Of a stretch of 64,000 nucleotides of DNA, positions 48,030 to 59,670 are shown piece after piece. Within the stretch, counting starts at the first letter, position 1. Each line of letters opens with the position of its first letter. The position numbers and the translations under genes are program-made. Under the pieces are notes generated by a model. The model saw only the letters and a program-made list of their open reading frames with translations, did no database searches and was not told the origin of the DNA. The DNA comes from Enoplosus armatus. Taxonomy: Eukaryota > Chordata > Actinopteri > Centrarchiformes > Enoplosidae. The stretch spans positions 14,663,501 to 14,727,500 of the forward strand of contig NC_092191.1 in assembly GCF_043641665.1 (NCBI RefSeq). Direction: 5' to 3'.

Positions 48030-48425
48030 AAAGGACAATTTTAAGGTACTTCAAGTATTGGGATTTTCTGCTACTTTATTCTTGTACTTCCCCACATTTC
48101 AGAGGTACATATTGTACTTTTTTACTCCACTATTTACAGTTACACTTTCAAGTGTAGTTACGATTTTAAACACAATGTTTTTTTATAGAGTAAATTGTAC
48201 CCAAGTACCCATATGACATTTAACAACAGCTATTAAAATAAACTTCACCTCAACCAGCTACACCATTAAAATGCTGCTTACACATGAATGCATCAGTAGC
48301 AAAAATCCAATAATATAATACAGTATATAATAATAAACACAAGGTTCACCCTGCCCGTATAATAAGGCCTTGCACTTTTAAGTACATTTTGCTGCTAATA
48401 GTTCAGTACTTTTACTTAAAGCTGC
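48030..48425 (+). repeat. Dispersed TACTTTATTCTTGTACTT-type repeat
   Basis: A longer copy of the element at 18465-18640, continuing into AAGTACATTTTGCTGCTAATAG and CAGTACTTTTACTTAAAG, the usual closing phrase of this repeat. Non-coding. Confidence 0.65.
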
Positions 48426-48629
48426 AGTAATCAATATTTCAATTTTGAATCAAATCACTTTGTGTAATGTAAAAGGGGTAATGACAACCATAGAGAATTA
48501 TCTCTCTGCCAGATTCACTGCACTGTAATTTTACCATTTTAAATGTGTCTTTTTATATTTCCTTGTGTTTCTTTTCTTAATGCCTTTTATGTCAGTAAAG
48601 CACTTTGAATGCAGGTGCATTGGAAATAA

Positions 48630-49540
48630 AGCCTTGCCTTATACTGTGTTGCTGATTCTGTCCAATCAGCCACTGAGAAATTACAACTCTCCTCTGATGC
48701 AATTATAAATGAGTCCTCAGTGAAAATAAAACAAAGTTCATGCTGTTTTCCAGTTCCAGAGATATTGATTATAATGATTTCCATATCTCCACTCTGACTG
48801 GTTTTAACACTGAGCGGATCACAGAATACAGACATCTGGCACATGGCTCGATGGTAAACTCACATTTAAATATCACATAGGAATGCTCGTTAGTAAACTA
48901 TGACAGAAGTTTGGCTTTTCGTTCAGAAACATGCAGTTTCCCCCTGACGTGTAGAAAGAGGATTGTTGAAGCAGTTTTCGTCTCAGTTCTGGATTATGGG
49001 GATGTTATATATCAACATGCTGCTGCCTGCTTACCATTGTGCCAACAGGTTTATTACTGGAGACAATTACAACACTCACCACTGTATTCTCCAGTGTATG
49101 ATAAAGTTGTTTGGCCTTCACTGTCCGAGAGATGTACAAAGGTATTTATTTATCTACAAAACCCTTATTGGAAAATAACCATCCTATATCTCATCTTTGC
49201 TCCTCTAGTATTAAGACTTAACAGGCTCCAATGATTGGTTCATGCTCCAGGAACTGATTTAGGAAAAACTACCTTTGCTCTGAGTGCAATATGCCTAAAA
49301 ATCAAAACACTTGTACCTCTCTACAACTCCAAGAACATTCTCCTTAGCTGTTCTCTACCGACTGCTTTCTCTAAGCCTGCGCATTTAAGTTTGTCTGATT
49401 TCTGTCTTAAATATGTGTCTGTCCATCTTTATTAATTTGTTTCTATAATTTATTGCAACCGTTAACATGGTGATGCTGTAAAAGAGAATGTGTGATCAGC
49501 CAACCTACCCTCTATAAATAAAGGTTTAATAAAAACAAAA
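48630..49540 (+). mobile_element. Degenerate LINE retrotransposon 3' fragment (reverse transcriptase C-terminal region)
   Basis: Broken frames together read like the C-terminal part of a fish LINE polyprotein. Near 48840 there is GTWLDGKLTFKYHI, around 48920-49010 SCFPLTCRKRIVEAVF.SVLDYGDVIY, then RFITGDNYNTHHC, WPSLSER and LFIYKTLIGK. Frames shift several times, so it is dead. The 3' end has CTCTATAAATAAAGG followed by an A-rich tail near 49535. The family is probably an L2/Rex-like non-LTR element; I cannot name it exactly. Confidence 0.75.
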
Positions 49541-49559
49541 AAATACACATTTGGTATTC

Positions 49560-52500
49560 GAGTGATTAGAGTATGGCGGCAAGACAGTGCATGTGGGAAT
49601 GTTAAAAATAAAATATGTCCAATATGTTCATCATAATAAAATGGACGCCTGTGGCACAGAGGAATACAATATAGTATATCAGGCTCTGGCTACACAAACA
49701 ATATTTGTTAGTAAGCTCAATTAATTGTTGTTTTTGTCTTTTCATGGGATTTGTTGACACTAAGAAAAATATAGAATATTGCCAGACATAGACAAATGAC
49801 CATGAATCCAAGCAATAATGGCATAGCTATAGCGTTTTAACAGCAAAATTGGATAATACTTTGCTACTGGCACAGTTATAAAATGCAGCACCTGAGTTTT
49901 GAGAGTTTGAGAAGAGAATGTACTGCTCACTCATTGAAAACACACCGAGGATAGGTGCAGTTAGCAGGAATGATATGTTGAAGAATACCAAATGTTCCAG
50001 AGGAGAATTTCCTGCTCATTATTGACTCCAGGTTTTGTAGCTGGCATCCTGCTTCTGTCTGTACTCTGAAACTTTTAAGCATTCAGGGTAAATGAGCGTG
50101 ATGCAGCCATGGTGAAGGAATAACATTTTGTCTACATCCCCGCAATAGCCAGTGCGTTCGGTGCAGAAGCAAACTAGATTTTGAGACATTTTCTTTGCTG
50201 CCAAATTGGAGTTCATTCGAGGGTATGAAAACCTGGCACAATATGAAACAGAGTAAAGCCACAACCCAAGGTTATTCCTCGAATTTAAGCTAGTCAGGCA
50301 GGTGATAGCCATGGTTAGTTGGCAACCACACAACCTGAAAACCAAGTTCAAGTGCAGATGACAGATGATATATTTGGGCTTTTATATTGCTGACTTTGAT
50401 GCGTTTCCAAGCGCTGCCGGCACTAACTCTGATCACATCATTCCCTTCAAAGCTTATTTGTTTGTTCAATTTATGGCAAAAGGTAAAAGATTAATAAAAA
50501 AAAAGCTAAGTTCTATGTAACAACAGTAATATCACAAATTGATGGCAGAAAGTTTAACAAGCTACACGCGGAGACATGCGTACCAATCACATCCATACAC
50601 TGAAGTGGAGCTCAACCACATGTGCTGTTAATTCTCCAGCTTGGTTAAACATGATTAGAGAGGAAAACATAAAATTGCCTCTTTGAGGAAATAAATTCAG
50701 TCATAAAAACAATGGAATTTGCTAATGGTAGAGGTTGATGTTGAAATGCTATCTTTGTGTCAGTGAAAGGTCAGAGTTTAGGTTGATGGGGTGAGTTAAT
50801 GAACCTGAGAAATGTGCAGAGACTTGATGGTTTATACTCAGATGCCAGACTATCATCTCATCTCACCCTTGCACCTTGGCTTAATGGAGCTGACGAAGTG
50901 TTCTAACCTTATGAAGACCTTAAAGAAAGACTGTGCAAACTGGTACTTCGACTAAAATGAAAACTTGGAATGACCTTTTATGCAGCAAAAACTTCATCAG
51001 GCAGTACTTGTTTGGACTCAAATATGGCTTTGATGGGTATCTGCAGAAGAGGACTAAAAGAGGAAATAAAGGAGCAAACTGATTTTATTTACAAGATTGT
51101 TATTCAAAGAGTTTCTACCTGAAGGGATTTCAAAAGCTCCAGGGGGTTCCTAAGTGGTCCCGGCCTCCTTCAGCGATCTGGCACCTTGTGTTACGTGCTA
51201 CTGTTTTTCCCATTTTTCCTGCTAACTCCATGAGGGTCTTGTGTTGATTTATCTGAGTGTTAAGCACTTGAATGTTTATGCCTTGTATCCTGGATGACAC
51301 CATCTGCTACTAATCGGTATTTCCGTCGTTGTCTGCACACAGCAGCCCAGAACATCTCGGGACAGAGACAAGTACAAAGACACTGATTTCCCCGTCTGGC
51401 TCTTCCCGTGTGGCTCCATCTGGATATTTGACCAATATTTACAAGTCACTCTACAGCGTACCATCCATGTTCATCCTTTACAGTTACCTCGTATACTGTT
51501 GTCAGAAATAGTTACTGTAAGAGTAACTGGGACACACTGGGACATGTGTTGTATCATTCAAGCCACAAATATGACTCTGTGAAAATTGTAGACCACATAA
51601 GGAGAAACGCAGGCATTTCTTCAAGACATGAAAGATTTTTCAACATATTTACAAAGAAATGTATGTGAATAGTAACATGAACATGTGTATGATAAGAGGG
51701 AAAATGTTCCACATGCAGACATGTAAGGAGAAAGTGTCTAATGTGTGTGATGCACAGTGATATATTAAACTGGGTGCAACTATTTCTGTGGTAAGACTTT
51801 TAGTGACATCACTGGAGTTTCTGTTGATGAAGTTTGACTGAAGTTCTGCAGGTGGCATTGTTTTCTTGTTGTTTAGCTTTAGTGGACATTGCTGCTCATG
51901 CTAACTGCTCAAACTACTGGTTTCCAAGCAAACTACTGATGCTGCTCCTGGAGCTAAAAAGTATGTGGTGGAAAATATGTACTTAAGTAAAAGTACATAC
52001 AGTATTTTATCAGCAAAATACACTTCAAGTATCAAAAGTAAAAGTACTTATAGTGTTGAATGGACCCTATCAGAGTATTATATATGTTATCATAGTCGGT
52101 GCATTAACTAAGCAGTATTTTAATATTGAATTTGGAAGACAAACTTAATTTTAAGTAAAAAGTACAATATTACCCTTTAAATACTTAAATAAAGTTGCCG
52201 TGAGTTGGCCGAGTGACATGGCAGACTACCCGTTGGACCATAACCAATCATAGTTTGCTGTCTTTATTGACTCGTATGACATAGGTGATCAGAAAGGAGG
52301 TGCCAGGGACTGACTGTATCGTTCCACCTGACAGCCCAAACAACATTGTTTACAGTTGTGTGTGCATTAGTGCTCCGGGCTCCTGTGGGTCAGCCTCATG
52401 CAACATGTCAAAGTTGTCATACTTGGCGAGAAAAGGCAAAAAAACCCAGTCCCATGCTAGTCTTTGGGACTGTTAGGAGGTTGTGAGGTGTCCCAGATGC

Positions 52501-54540
52501 TGCCTCTGTTGACTTCCACCATAACACATTACATGGGATAAAATAAGCAAACACCCATCGCCAATTTATTTTCCTGATGCTCCACGTCTGTCATGACAGG
52601 CCATTATAGGGCTGATATCATGCAGTCTGATCTTAGTTTCCACCAGGTGTTTAAGGCAGCATTCAAAAGCTCTCATCAAGTAGGTCGTCGATAAGCTGAA
52701 CAGTGTTATGTTTGACCAGTCAGCAATGAAACCGAGCAAAACAAACTTTACTCGTGTCAGAGATTATCACTTTAATATCTATAATCAAAGTGGCTATTTA
52801 TTTCTTTTAAATAATTCAAAGAATATCATATTCATAAAAAGCTTTGCGCAAGACTTGCATGAGCCACAGTTATATGTCAGCAGTTTTTGACATGTGCACA
52901 AATATTCCCCTCCCTTCACTTTGAGTTGCACTGAGTTCATGAAAACAAAAGAGCAGAGATGCTCAGACGTCCTTGGGGGATCGTTAAACTACACGTGCCT
53001 CATGATGTATATCTTGGTTTTCTTTATATGAAGTGATGAAGGCCTGCAGTCAGAAGAAGCCAAAACACTTTACAGGCAATGTCGCAGGCATGACAATGTT
53101 TGAGTTGTAGATGATGCTAAGATGCAAAATGATCTAGATTGAGAGTTCTGTACTGTATCTTCCCCCAAAGTGACACTCTGCTCTGTTCTGTGCTGTCACA
53201 TATCTGGCGTCCTAGTACTCTGCAAAGTTGGACTCAGACTAAGTTCTCCTCTCTGTCAAGTTTAATGACAAAGTCTTGTGAGAAATCCAACTTTGGACCA
53301 GATTGCTTTAAGATGTATGGGTGTGGATATTCTTGAAATCCCTTTTATTTGTATAGTTTAAACACGTCATTCTTCACTGGTGAGATCAATTCAGCGAGCG
53401 CACCCAAAACGACCTCACACAGACAAGGAATGTGCATGTACACCAATATATCATATATTTGGTTTGTGAATGTGTGCTCACTGAATTTTAGAGTAGCAGC
53501 TTAATTCATTCAAGAGAAGATACTGACTACTAAACACACGCACGCACGCACACACACATTCCAGTACATTATAATGGAGAAGGAACATGGCTACATAAAG
53601 TTACTCCTAAGACAATTTATTATGTTTTGTTCCAATAAAAAGTCTCTGCTGCTTGCAAGAACACTAAAGCTCATCGTGACAGGGCAGACTCAACCTTGCC
53701 AGTACATACCTATCTTTGTGGCATAAAAAACACGCACACACACATGTATGCATTATGTGGTGCATGACAAAAGAATAGGTATCACCCCATAAATCTATGC
53801 AGCCTCAACGCTGCTTTCTTTAATGCATAACATCAGCTTCTGTGATAGGAAACATGCCAGCTGACATTGAGCAACCTCAAAGCTATATTTCATCTGACCT
53901 AGCTGAGGCTGGTGGTGCACAGAGAACAATCTTTACAGGCCGTCTGCCTCGGTATCAATTAAAGCACTCAGTCCAAAAAGACAGAGTAAATCAAACGCAG
54001 AATATTGGACAGGGAAAATTCGCCTTTCGTCTGAGAGAGTTAAGACAAGGCAGCCTATCAGTGGATTTATCAGCCTATCATCAGCGTCAGCGTTAGATAA
54101 TGCGTCAAATACAATATCTTTTCCTAATGGACGGGAATGAGTGACACTTGAAATTTCATTCCATTACAGATAGGTAGAGTTTTCTTTCAGCCTCTCTTAA
54201 GACAGCTGTGGGTTAGAACATGTCGGCAGTGATAATGGCACCCAGGTAGGAAATAGTAAAGAGTTTTTTTCTGGGCAAGAAAAAGTGAAAATTGTGCCCT
54301 GAACTCTGAACGTCAAAAAAAATAGGCTGGTTGCTAGGGGAAATGTCCTCAGGATATTTTAATTTAACTTAATTATACTTCTGAAACTGAGAGAGAAAAA
54401 GCTTAATATTAAACCTAAAAGCATACGTGATGTAGTCTCCAGCAGTTATGTTGGTATTGCATAGAAACTTTTTGATTGTTGACGTGATCCAAACAAAAGA
54501 AGCAAATGTGAATTTATTGTACTTAATTATTAAAATGTAT
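49560..54540. other. Intergenic region with no supported gene
   Basis: AT-rich DNA. A reversed TACTTGTACTTT-type repeat is at 51955-52190 and short CA-rich tracts are near 53540 and 53735. The open frame 53842-54096 (plus) has no homology I recognise and no splice support, so it is left uncalled. Confidence 0.45.
51955..52190 (-). repeat. Dispersed TACTTGTACTTT-type repeat, reverse copy
   Basis: GTACTTAAGTAAAAGTACATAC, CACTTCAAGTATCAAAAGTAA and ATTTTAAGTAAAAAGTAC are the reverse-complement phrases of the family at 8996-9095 and 48030-48425. Confidence 0.6.
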
Positions 54541-54544
54541 CTTA

Positions 54545-55530
54545 TTTAGGATAAACCCTTTGAGATGTATTATCTCGTTTTCGAGGGGTCCCAAAACACA
54601 GACTCACAAGAACAAAACAATACAAAACAACAACAAAAAAATGCAAAGGGAAAATAAAACAATCAACAGAGACAGAATTGAAAAATGATCAAACTATAGT
54701 ACAATCAGTGATACCATTACTGAAAACAAATTCAAACTGTTTTAAGATACAAGCATAAGATATTTTTAAATAAGCAAAATGAAATAAGCAACTACTTAGA
54801 GGTAAGTTATATATGTCATATTGTTTTATATATGCATATGGTTATATCAAGAGAAAGCCACTGTAAAAAAAACAAACAGAATCCTAATACAAATCTGCAG
54901 AAACTATTATACAATATGACATTGAGAGAAAGAAGATGTCAACGTAGTCCAGCATCAGTTGTGAAACAGTCTCTTTCTGACATTAAATCAAAAAACAATG
55001 TCCAGAATGACACAGAACACCAGAATACAACAATTAACTATTTTTATAATATGATCAATGTGTGGTTTAAAAGTAATTCCAGAGTCAATCCATAAATATT
55101 TAATTTTATCAACTTCCCGGAGAAATGTACCATCATTATAAACTAAAACCAGAGAGTTGGATTTAGAGTTGAGGTTCTGTCTTGTACCAAAGACCATTGT
55201 GCAAGACTTTGTTTTATTGAGTTTGTTAGCTGAAAACCAACTTTGTAGAATGTTAAGTTACTGCATAATAGTAGTAAATAAGGCTTTGATGTATATATAA
55301 TAGTTTCAATGCATATATTGTAGTATATATAATAGTATAATAGTAACAAATAACAATCAGAAAAAAATCAACAAGAGATCATAAATAAAAGTAGAAAACA
55401 GACGTGGTCCTAATGTAGAAGCTGGAGGCACACCTTACATACTTACAATACAAACATTTCCACAGGCATGTAACCAAGATGTAAAAATGTATTCATACTT
55501 GACATTACCAACAATGTAGCCCTTTTTAAA
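54545..55530 (-). mobile_element. Degenerate LINE reverse-transcriptase fragment
   Basis: On the minus strand near 55430-55375 the residues GVPPASTLGPRLFST.IYD are a mutated form of the RT motif GVPQGSxLGPLLFxxYIND. Further on, LQSWFSANKLNKTK then MVFGTRQNLNSKSNS and KIKYLWIDSGITFKPHIDHI are the usual downstream LINE sequence. The YADD region between is eroded and no full ORF remains. The low end reaches a stretch near 54560-54590 of the type seen at LINE 3' ends (GACCCCTCGAAAACGAGATAA). It is a different insertion from 48630-49540. Confidence 0.75.
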
Positions 55531-56249
55531 TCTTAAAGTTCAGTGTCAGAGTTCTACTTTTTTATTCTGTTCTATTACTGCTGAGTGTAGCTGACATTTT
55601 GTTGCGACTGAGGTAGAGAAGAGTAAATGTACAGCTCAAACAATGCAGACGGGTGTGTCAGTATGAACAGTAGTAGCATCTGTGTGTCTGGCAGCCAAAG
55701 AGGTTGCACCCAGTTGATGTCATATGATGGCTATGTGTGCTGATCTGTTAAATAGTGGTCACAGCCAGTGATATAGAAGTACATCTGTTCCACATACTTA
55801 ACAAACAAAATCTGATGCTTGACCATCCAGAATGCGGACGAACGGATGGAAATAACTGCTGATAAAATTGTTTTTGGCAAGTTTAGCTGTAATTATTTGC
55901 AATTGAGTATATTTTGCATCACCGTAATGTGGTTAAACGAAAAGATATTCAATCAAACCAGTGATGTTCCTTTGAATCTCAGTCAAAAGAAAAGCGGTCT
56001 AATAATGTGTGTTTAACAAAGATGAGCTGGAATGGGTGGCTCCTTTTGACAATTTGAAGCACAGAAGTAGAAGAACACAAAAAGGTGCATATAACAAGAA
56101 AGACAAAACCTCTCTATCTATTTTTGATCTTCATATAACCAACAACTAAAAACAAAACCCTTGCGTTCTTCCTTCCCAGTAAAATCCTAGCCAGGGGGTT
56201 GGAGCTGCTTTAATGAAACCTGCATGGTCTTTGCAGCAGCCTGCTGTAA

Positions 56250-56363
56250 TTACGCAGTTATGTTGGGGACGCTATGCACAGCAGCACTAGTGTCATGAGA
56301 CAGACAGGCCCCACTGCTGGACTGAAACAGTCTCAGCTTCCCATCCAGGGTCCCAGTCAGCAG
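56250..56363 (-). CDS. wdr27: Last coding exon of a WD-repeat protein, probably WDR27
   Basis: Minus strand: acceptor TTTGTCTCTTCTAG at 56364-56365, then LLTGTLDGKLRLFQ, a typical closing WD-repeat strand, and stop TAA at 56250-56252. It matches the C-terminus of human WDR27 as I recall it (ATATLDGKLQLFLAE). Here 24 further residues (from SSSGACLSHD to VPNITA) follow before the stop, where human ends soon after LQLF. In human WDR27 is the neighbour upstream of THBS2 on the same strand, which fits this position and orientation. The exon starts in phase 0. I found no upstream exon up to 64000, so most of the gene lies beyond the window. An ATTAAA signal lies at 56208-56213. Confidence 0.72.
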   Translation of the reverse strand: MLTGTLDGKLRLFQSSSGACLSHDTSAAVHSVPNITA

Positions 56364-56756
56364 CTAGAAGAGACAAAGAAAAAAAATGATATCACGTTCA
56401 GCTTGTAGATGATTGTTCCCAGGAACTGTGTCACACATCACTGTCCTTTTTTACGACTCTCTATTTAGAGGACCAAGTTGTATAACAGCGCACCTGCTTC
56501 CTTAAAGAAGATGAGCATCACCCAGGTCAAGAGCCGTACTGTGTTTCTCACAGAAATTCTTGATTTTCCATACCTGCCATTTATCACAAAAAACATGAAG
56601 CCGCCTGGCCTGAACTTTGTTATATAACTTTGTGGGGCTTGAGGTTCCTGCCAGTGCTAGTCATGGTGAGTCAACTGTTTACAGATTAATAAGGCACACA
56701 CACATCAAATAAACATCAACCCACACCCTGCACACCCATTTAAACATACGCACATG

Positions 56757-56780
56757 CACACACACACACACACACACACT
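56757..56780. repeat. (CA)n microsatellite
   Basis: A pure CA tract flanked by further CA-rich degenerate sequence. It is a simple repeat. Confidence 0.92.
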
Positions 56781-58156
56781 CACACTCTCACTAACATGTG
56801 GATGCAGCACAGAGACAAGGACATGTACACAAACACTTCACACTACTTCTTAGTAAGAAGAGAGGATTATCTCATCTGTTTCTATCAGTAGAGCAGATGA
56901 GGGTGAGGGAGCATTACCTCAACACTGACAGCCAATCAGCAGCAATAGCAATAGGAAACCCTCCATTTGGGGTCCAGAATGAGGCTCGTGATGCATATTC
57001 ATATCTGCAGCTGCTCAAAAGAGTCTATGATGTGATGGAACGATCGTAATTCAAGACAGTTGACATAAACGGCTCTATTTTCACTTTCAAGCATATGTGA
57101 TAAGACCAGGGCACGCAACAAAACCATTTCAGATCTTTTTCATACTACTTCAAGACAAGGTTATTTGCACAACCCTTAATCCCACTTAAAGTCTTTAATC
57201 CTACAGGTGAAATAAGTGAAAGCACCCCAACAAATTGCAAATGAAATGGGAATGCTGGGGTGAATGTCCAGATCTGTTGTGGTGAGATTTTTAGGCGGTT
57301 GTAAAGACAGAGTATCTTTATCTTTAAGTATACTAACAGCAGGAATCTCAGAGAACAACAATTTGCCAAGCAGTGATAAAAAACACATTTGGTACAACAT
57401 CAGTCCAACATTTTTTCCCATGTACTAAAGCTGTTTTATGCAGGAGAAATCATCTTTTACCAGCAAGCAGATGCCTGTGCTGGGAAAGGGAGTCACAATA
57501 GCTGAGGTCTGAGGATGACTCAAACATACAAAGACTAAACTAGGGGTGGATTCAATCTTCCTTAGACGGGTGATCGTTGCAGCCCTCTCTCCTATAGACA
57601 AGCAGAAGATTTCCAGGTGTGTGTGGAGCCCAAAGACTAAAGGATTTCTCCAAAAAGACAAATAAGCACAAACACAATGATTCTTTTAGCGTTTAAAAAT
57701 GCTCCAGACTCTCCCACGAAACAAACAGTTTGACAGCTCATTTCACTAGCTTCAGTTTTCAATGAGACTTCTTTCACCATGACCTCCTGCTCAATGACCT
57801 TAATCAACAATAGCCAAGATGTCTAGGTCCTGCCCCTGGGCTGCTAAAATAGCTCCTTAAAACTTAAGAGGGTCAGAGAGCAGCTCCATTAGCAACCACA
57901 GCTCTCTTCATCAACTGCCATCCAAAACCATTAGACTGCGTCATCGCTTAGGCATTACACTCCTCCATTTAAACAAGCAGTGTAGAGTTGAAACTAAATC
58001 GCAGGTTTTCTAAAAAAGGTGATAAAAACATTAATGGATTTTTTTTTTTACGTCATGCACTTCTGTAATCCGACACATTCCATCTCTGCAACCTTCAACC
58101 TTTATTCACTGAGGCTGAAGGAAAGCTAAGCTGATGAAGGTTTTGGGCGACATTCA

Positions 58157-58169
58157 GGGTCAAAGGTCA
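58157..58169 (+). promoter_or_regulatory. DR1-type nuclear-receptor half-site pair
   Basis: GGGTCAAAGGTCA is close to the DR1 consensus AGGTCANAGGTCA bound by HNF4, RXR-PPAR and COUP-TF. A single motif in a large non-coding stretch has a fair chance of being random. Confidence 0.3.
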
Positions 58170-59467
58170 GAACTTGTCGCAAGCTCATTCACTGTGGACA
58201 TTTAGGATGGGGGTCATGTTGGGCCATCACAAGAGAGGTATTTGGCTTTCCTCAACATCCTATTTCTAAGAAACCCAGTTTTCATTTCAGGTTTGGTCTT
58301 ATTTGCAATGTCAGATGTCCTTATGCAATCTTGTCATCACTGATATATAGGTTCTCAAGCCATATATCTTTAACTTTTTTAGAACATTTGAACTTTAATA
58401 ATCTCAGACATGGGTGATGCATGAGAAACAATGTTGAAAATGTGGGCTGCATCTTCTTTTATGACCCTTTTGCCATTTTTGTTTAGTATATTAAAGTGTA
58501 ATTCAAAATTTTTAAGGATCGTAAATCAGATTGAGAATTTGCATGGTGTGTCACACATGTTACATAATCTAAGTTATAGTCAGGCGTGCTGGCTCCATAC
58601 CGCGGAAAAAAAGACCACAAATCAATGGTTCAAAGCAGGAATAAAAATAATGATTAAGAATGCAATGTGGGTTAGATTTTCAGTGGTGAACACGTCTGTC
58701 AAATACTGGCATTCTGGACAACAGAAAGTGTCCGTCTGCACACACTGGTATGAACAATAGCCAAGGCTTTGAAGATATGAGGAGCGATATGTTTTTTTTC
58801 CCTCCCAGAGGATATCATTCATCAGTTGAAGAGCGCAGACTTCACAAATGCCAACATAGCAGGATGTCCTGTACTGTACACGCTGAGAGGGGAAGGAAGA
58901 TCCACATGAGAGATAGGAAAAGGAGCAGACAGTCACCAGGGTCACCTGTTTGATGAGCTTACAAGTACATGAACTGGCAGTGAAAGATGTTGCTAGTGGT
59001 GATAGTACTGGTAGTGACTTAAGCCTAAGAGCAGTAGGTCATTGCCTGTCTCTTTCAGAGCAATAGTTGAACTCTTCAAGGATGGCTGGTCAGGGTGCAG
59101 CTGGCCTGTTAAGGTGAAGCTGTCTCCGTCTCCTAGGAGACCAAGGTTGTGACTGCACTTTGCCTATATTGTCTACTCTGAATATGATCTGAAGGGACAC
59201 ACAACTTGACTTACATTAATTTAGGTAAGCATAGTTCCATGTTTAGAATCCAATACCCAATAGAATCTTTAGCTGAGTGAAGACCTAACCTTATTTGGAC
59301 ACGCAGTGAATCTGGTATGTCTAGTACAGTGTTAAACTTCAGAACTGGGTGGCATTACACACCACTGCTGATCTCTATTGTCCTCGATCAAGCTTCAATA
59401 AATGCTTCTGCGTAAGACATCCAAGTCTCCTGAAACTTCTTCAATCACGAGTTAACCAGCTCCCAGA

Positions 59468-59670
59468 TTTCCATCACAAGAAGATTGATACCACTCTCAT
59501 GTCTGCACGATAAATATGTAGCTGGAGCCAGCAGCTGGTTAGCTTAGCTTAGCATAAAGATTGGAAACAGGGGGAAATGGCTAGCCTGGCTCTGTACAAA
59601 GTCAACAAACTCTGCCTACTAGCACCTCTAAAGTGTATTAATTAACATGTTATATCTCATATATCTTAAT
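59468..59670 (+). repeat. GCTTAGCTTAGC dispersed repeat, second copy
   Basis: Contains GATTGATACCACTCTCATGTC, AGCAGCTGGTTAGCTTAGC, GGCTAGCCTGGCTCTGTAC and ATTAATTAACATGTTATATCTC, the linear form of the family whose foldback form is at 22736-22996. Non-coding. Confidence 0.7.

Larger units (their letters stand above)
42701..48625. other. Intergenic region upstream of thbs2
   Basis: No supported gene on either strand. Contents are the CT tract at 42862-42899, a GCTAACATGCTAAC repeat at 45400-45830, a GGA tract at 47842-47880 and a TACTTGTACTTT-type repeat at 48030-48425. Open frames here have no matching splice signals or family motifs. Regulatory elements of thbs2 are likely but not visible by eye. 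Confidence 0.5.

Noticed and set aside
53842..54096. 84-codon open frame on the plus strand
   Set aside because: Polar, protein-like composition but no homology recognised and no flanking splice signals with matching phase.
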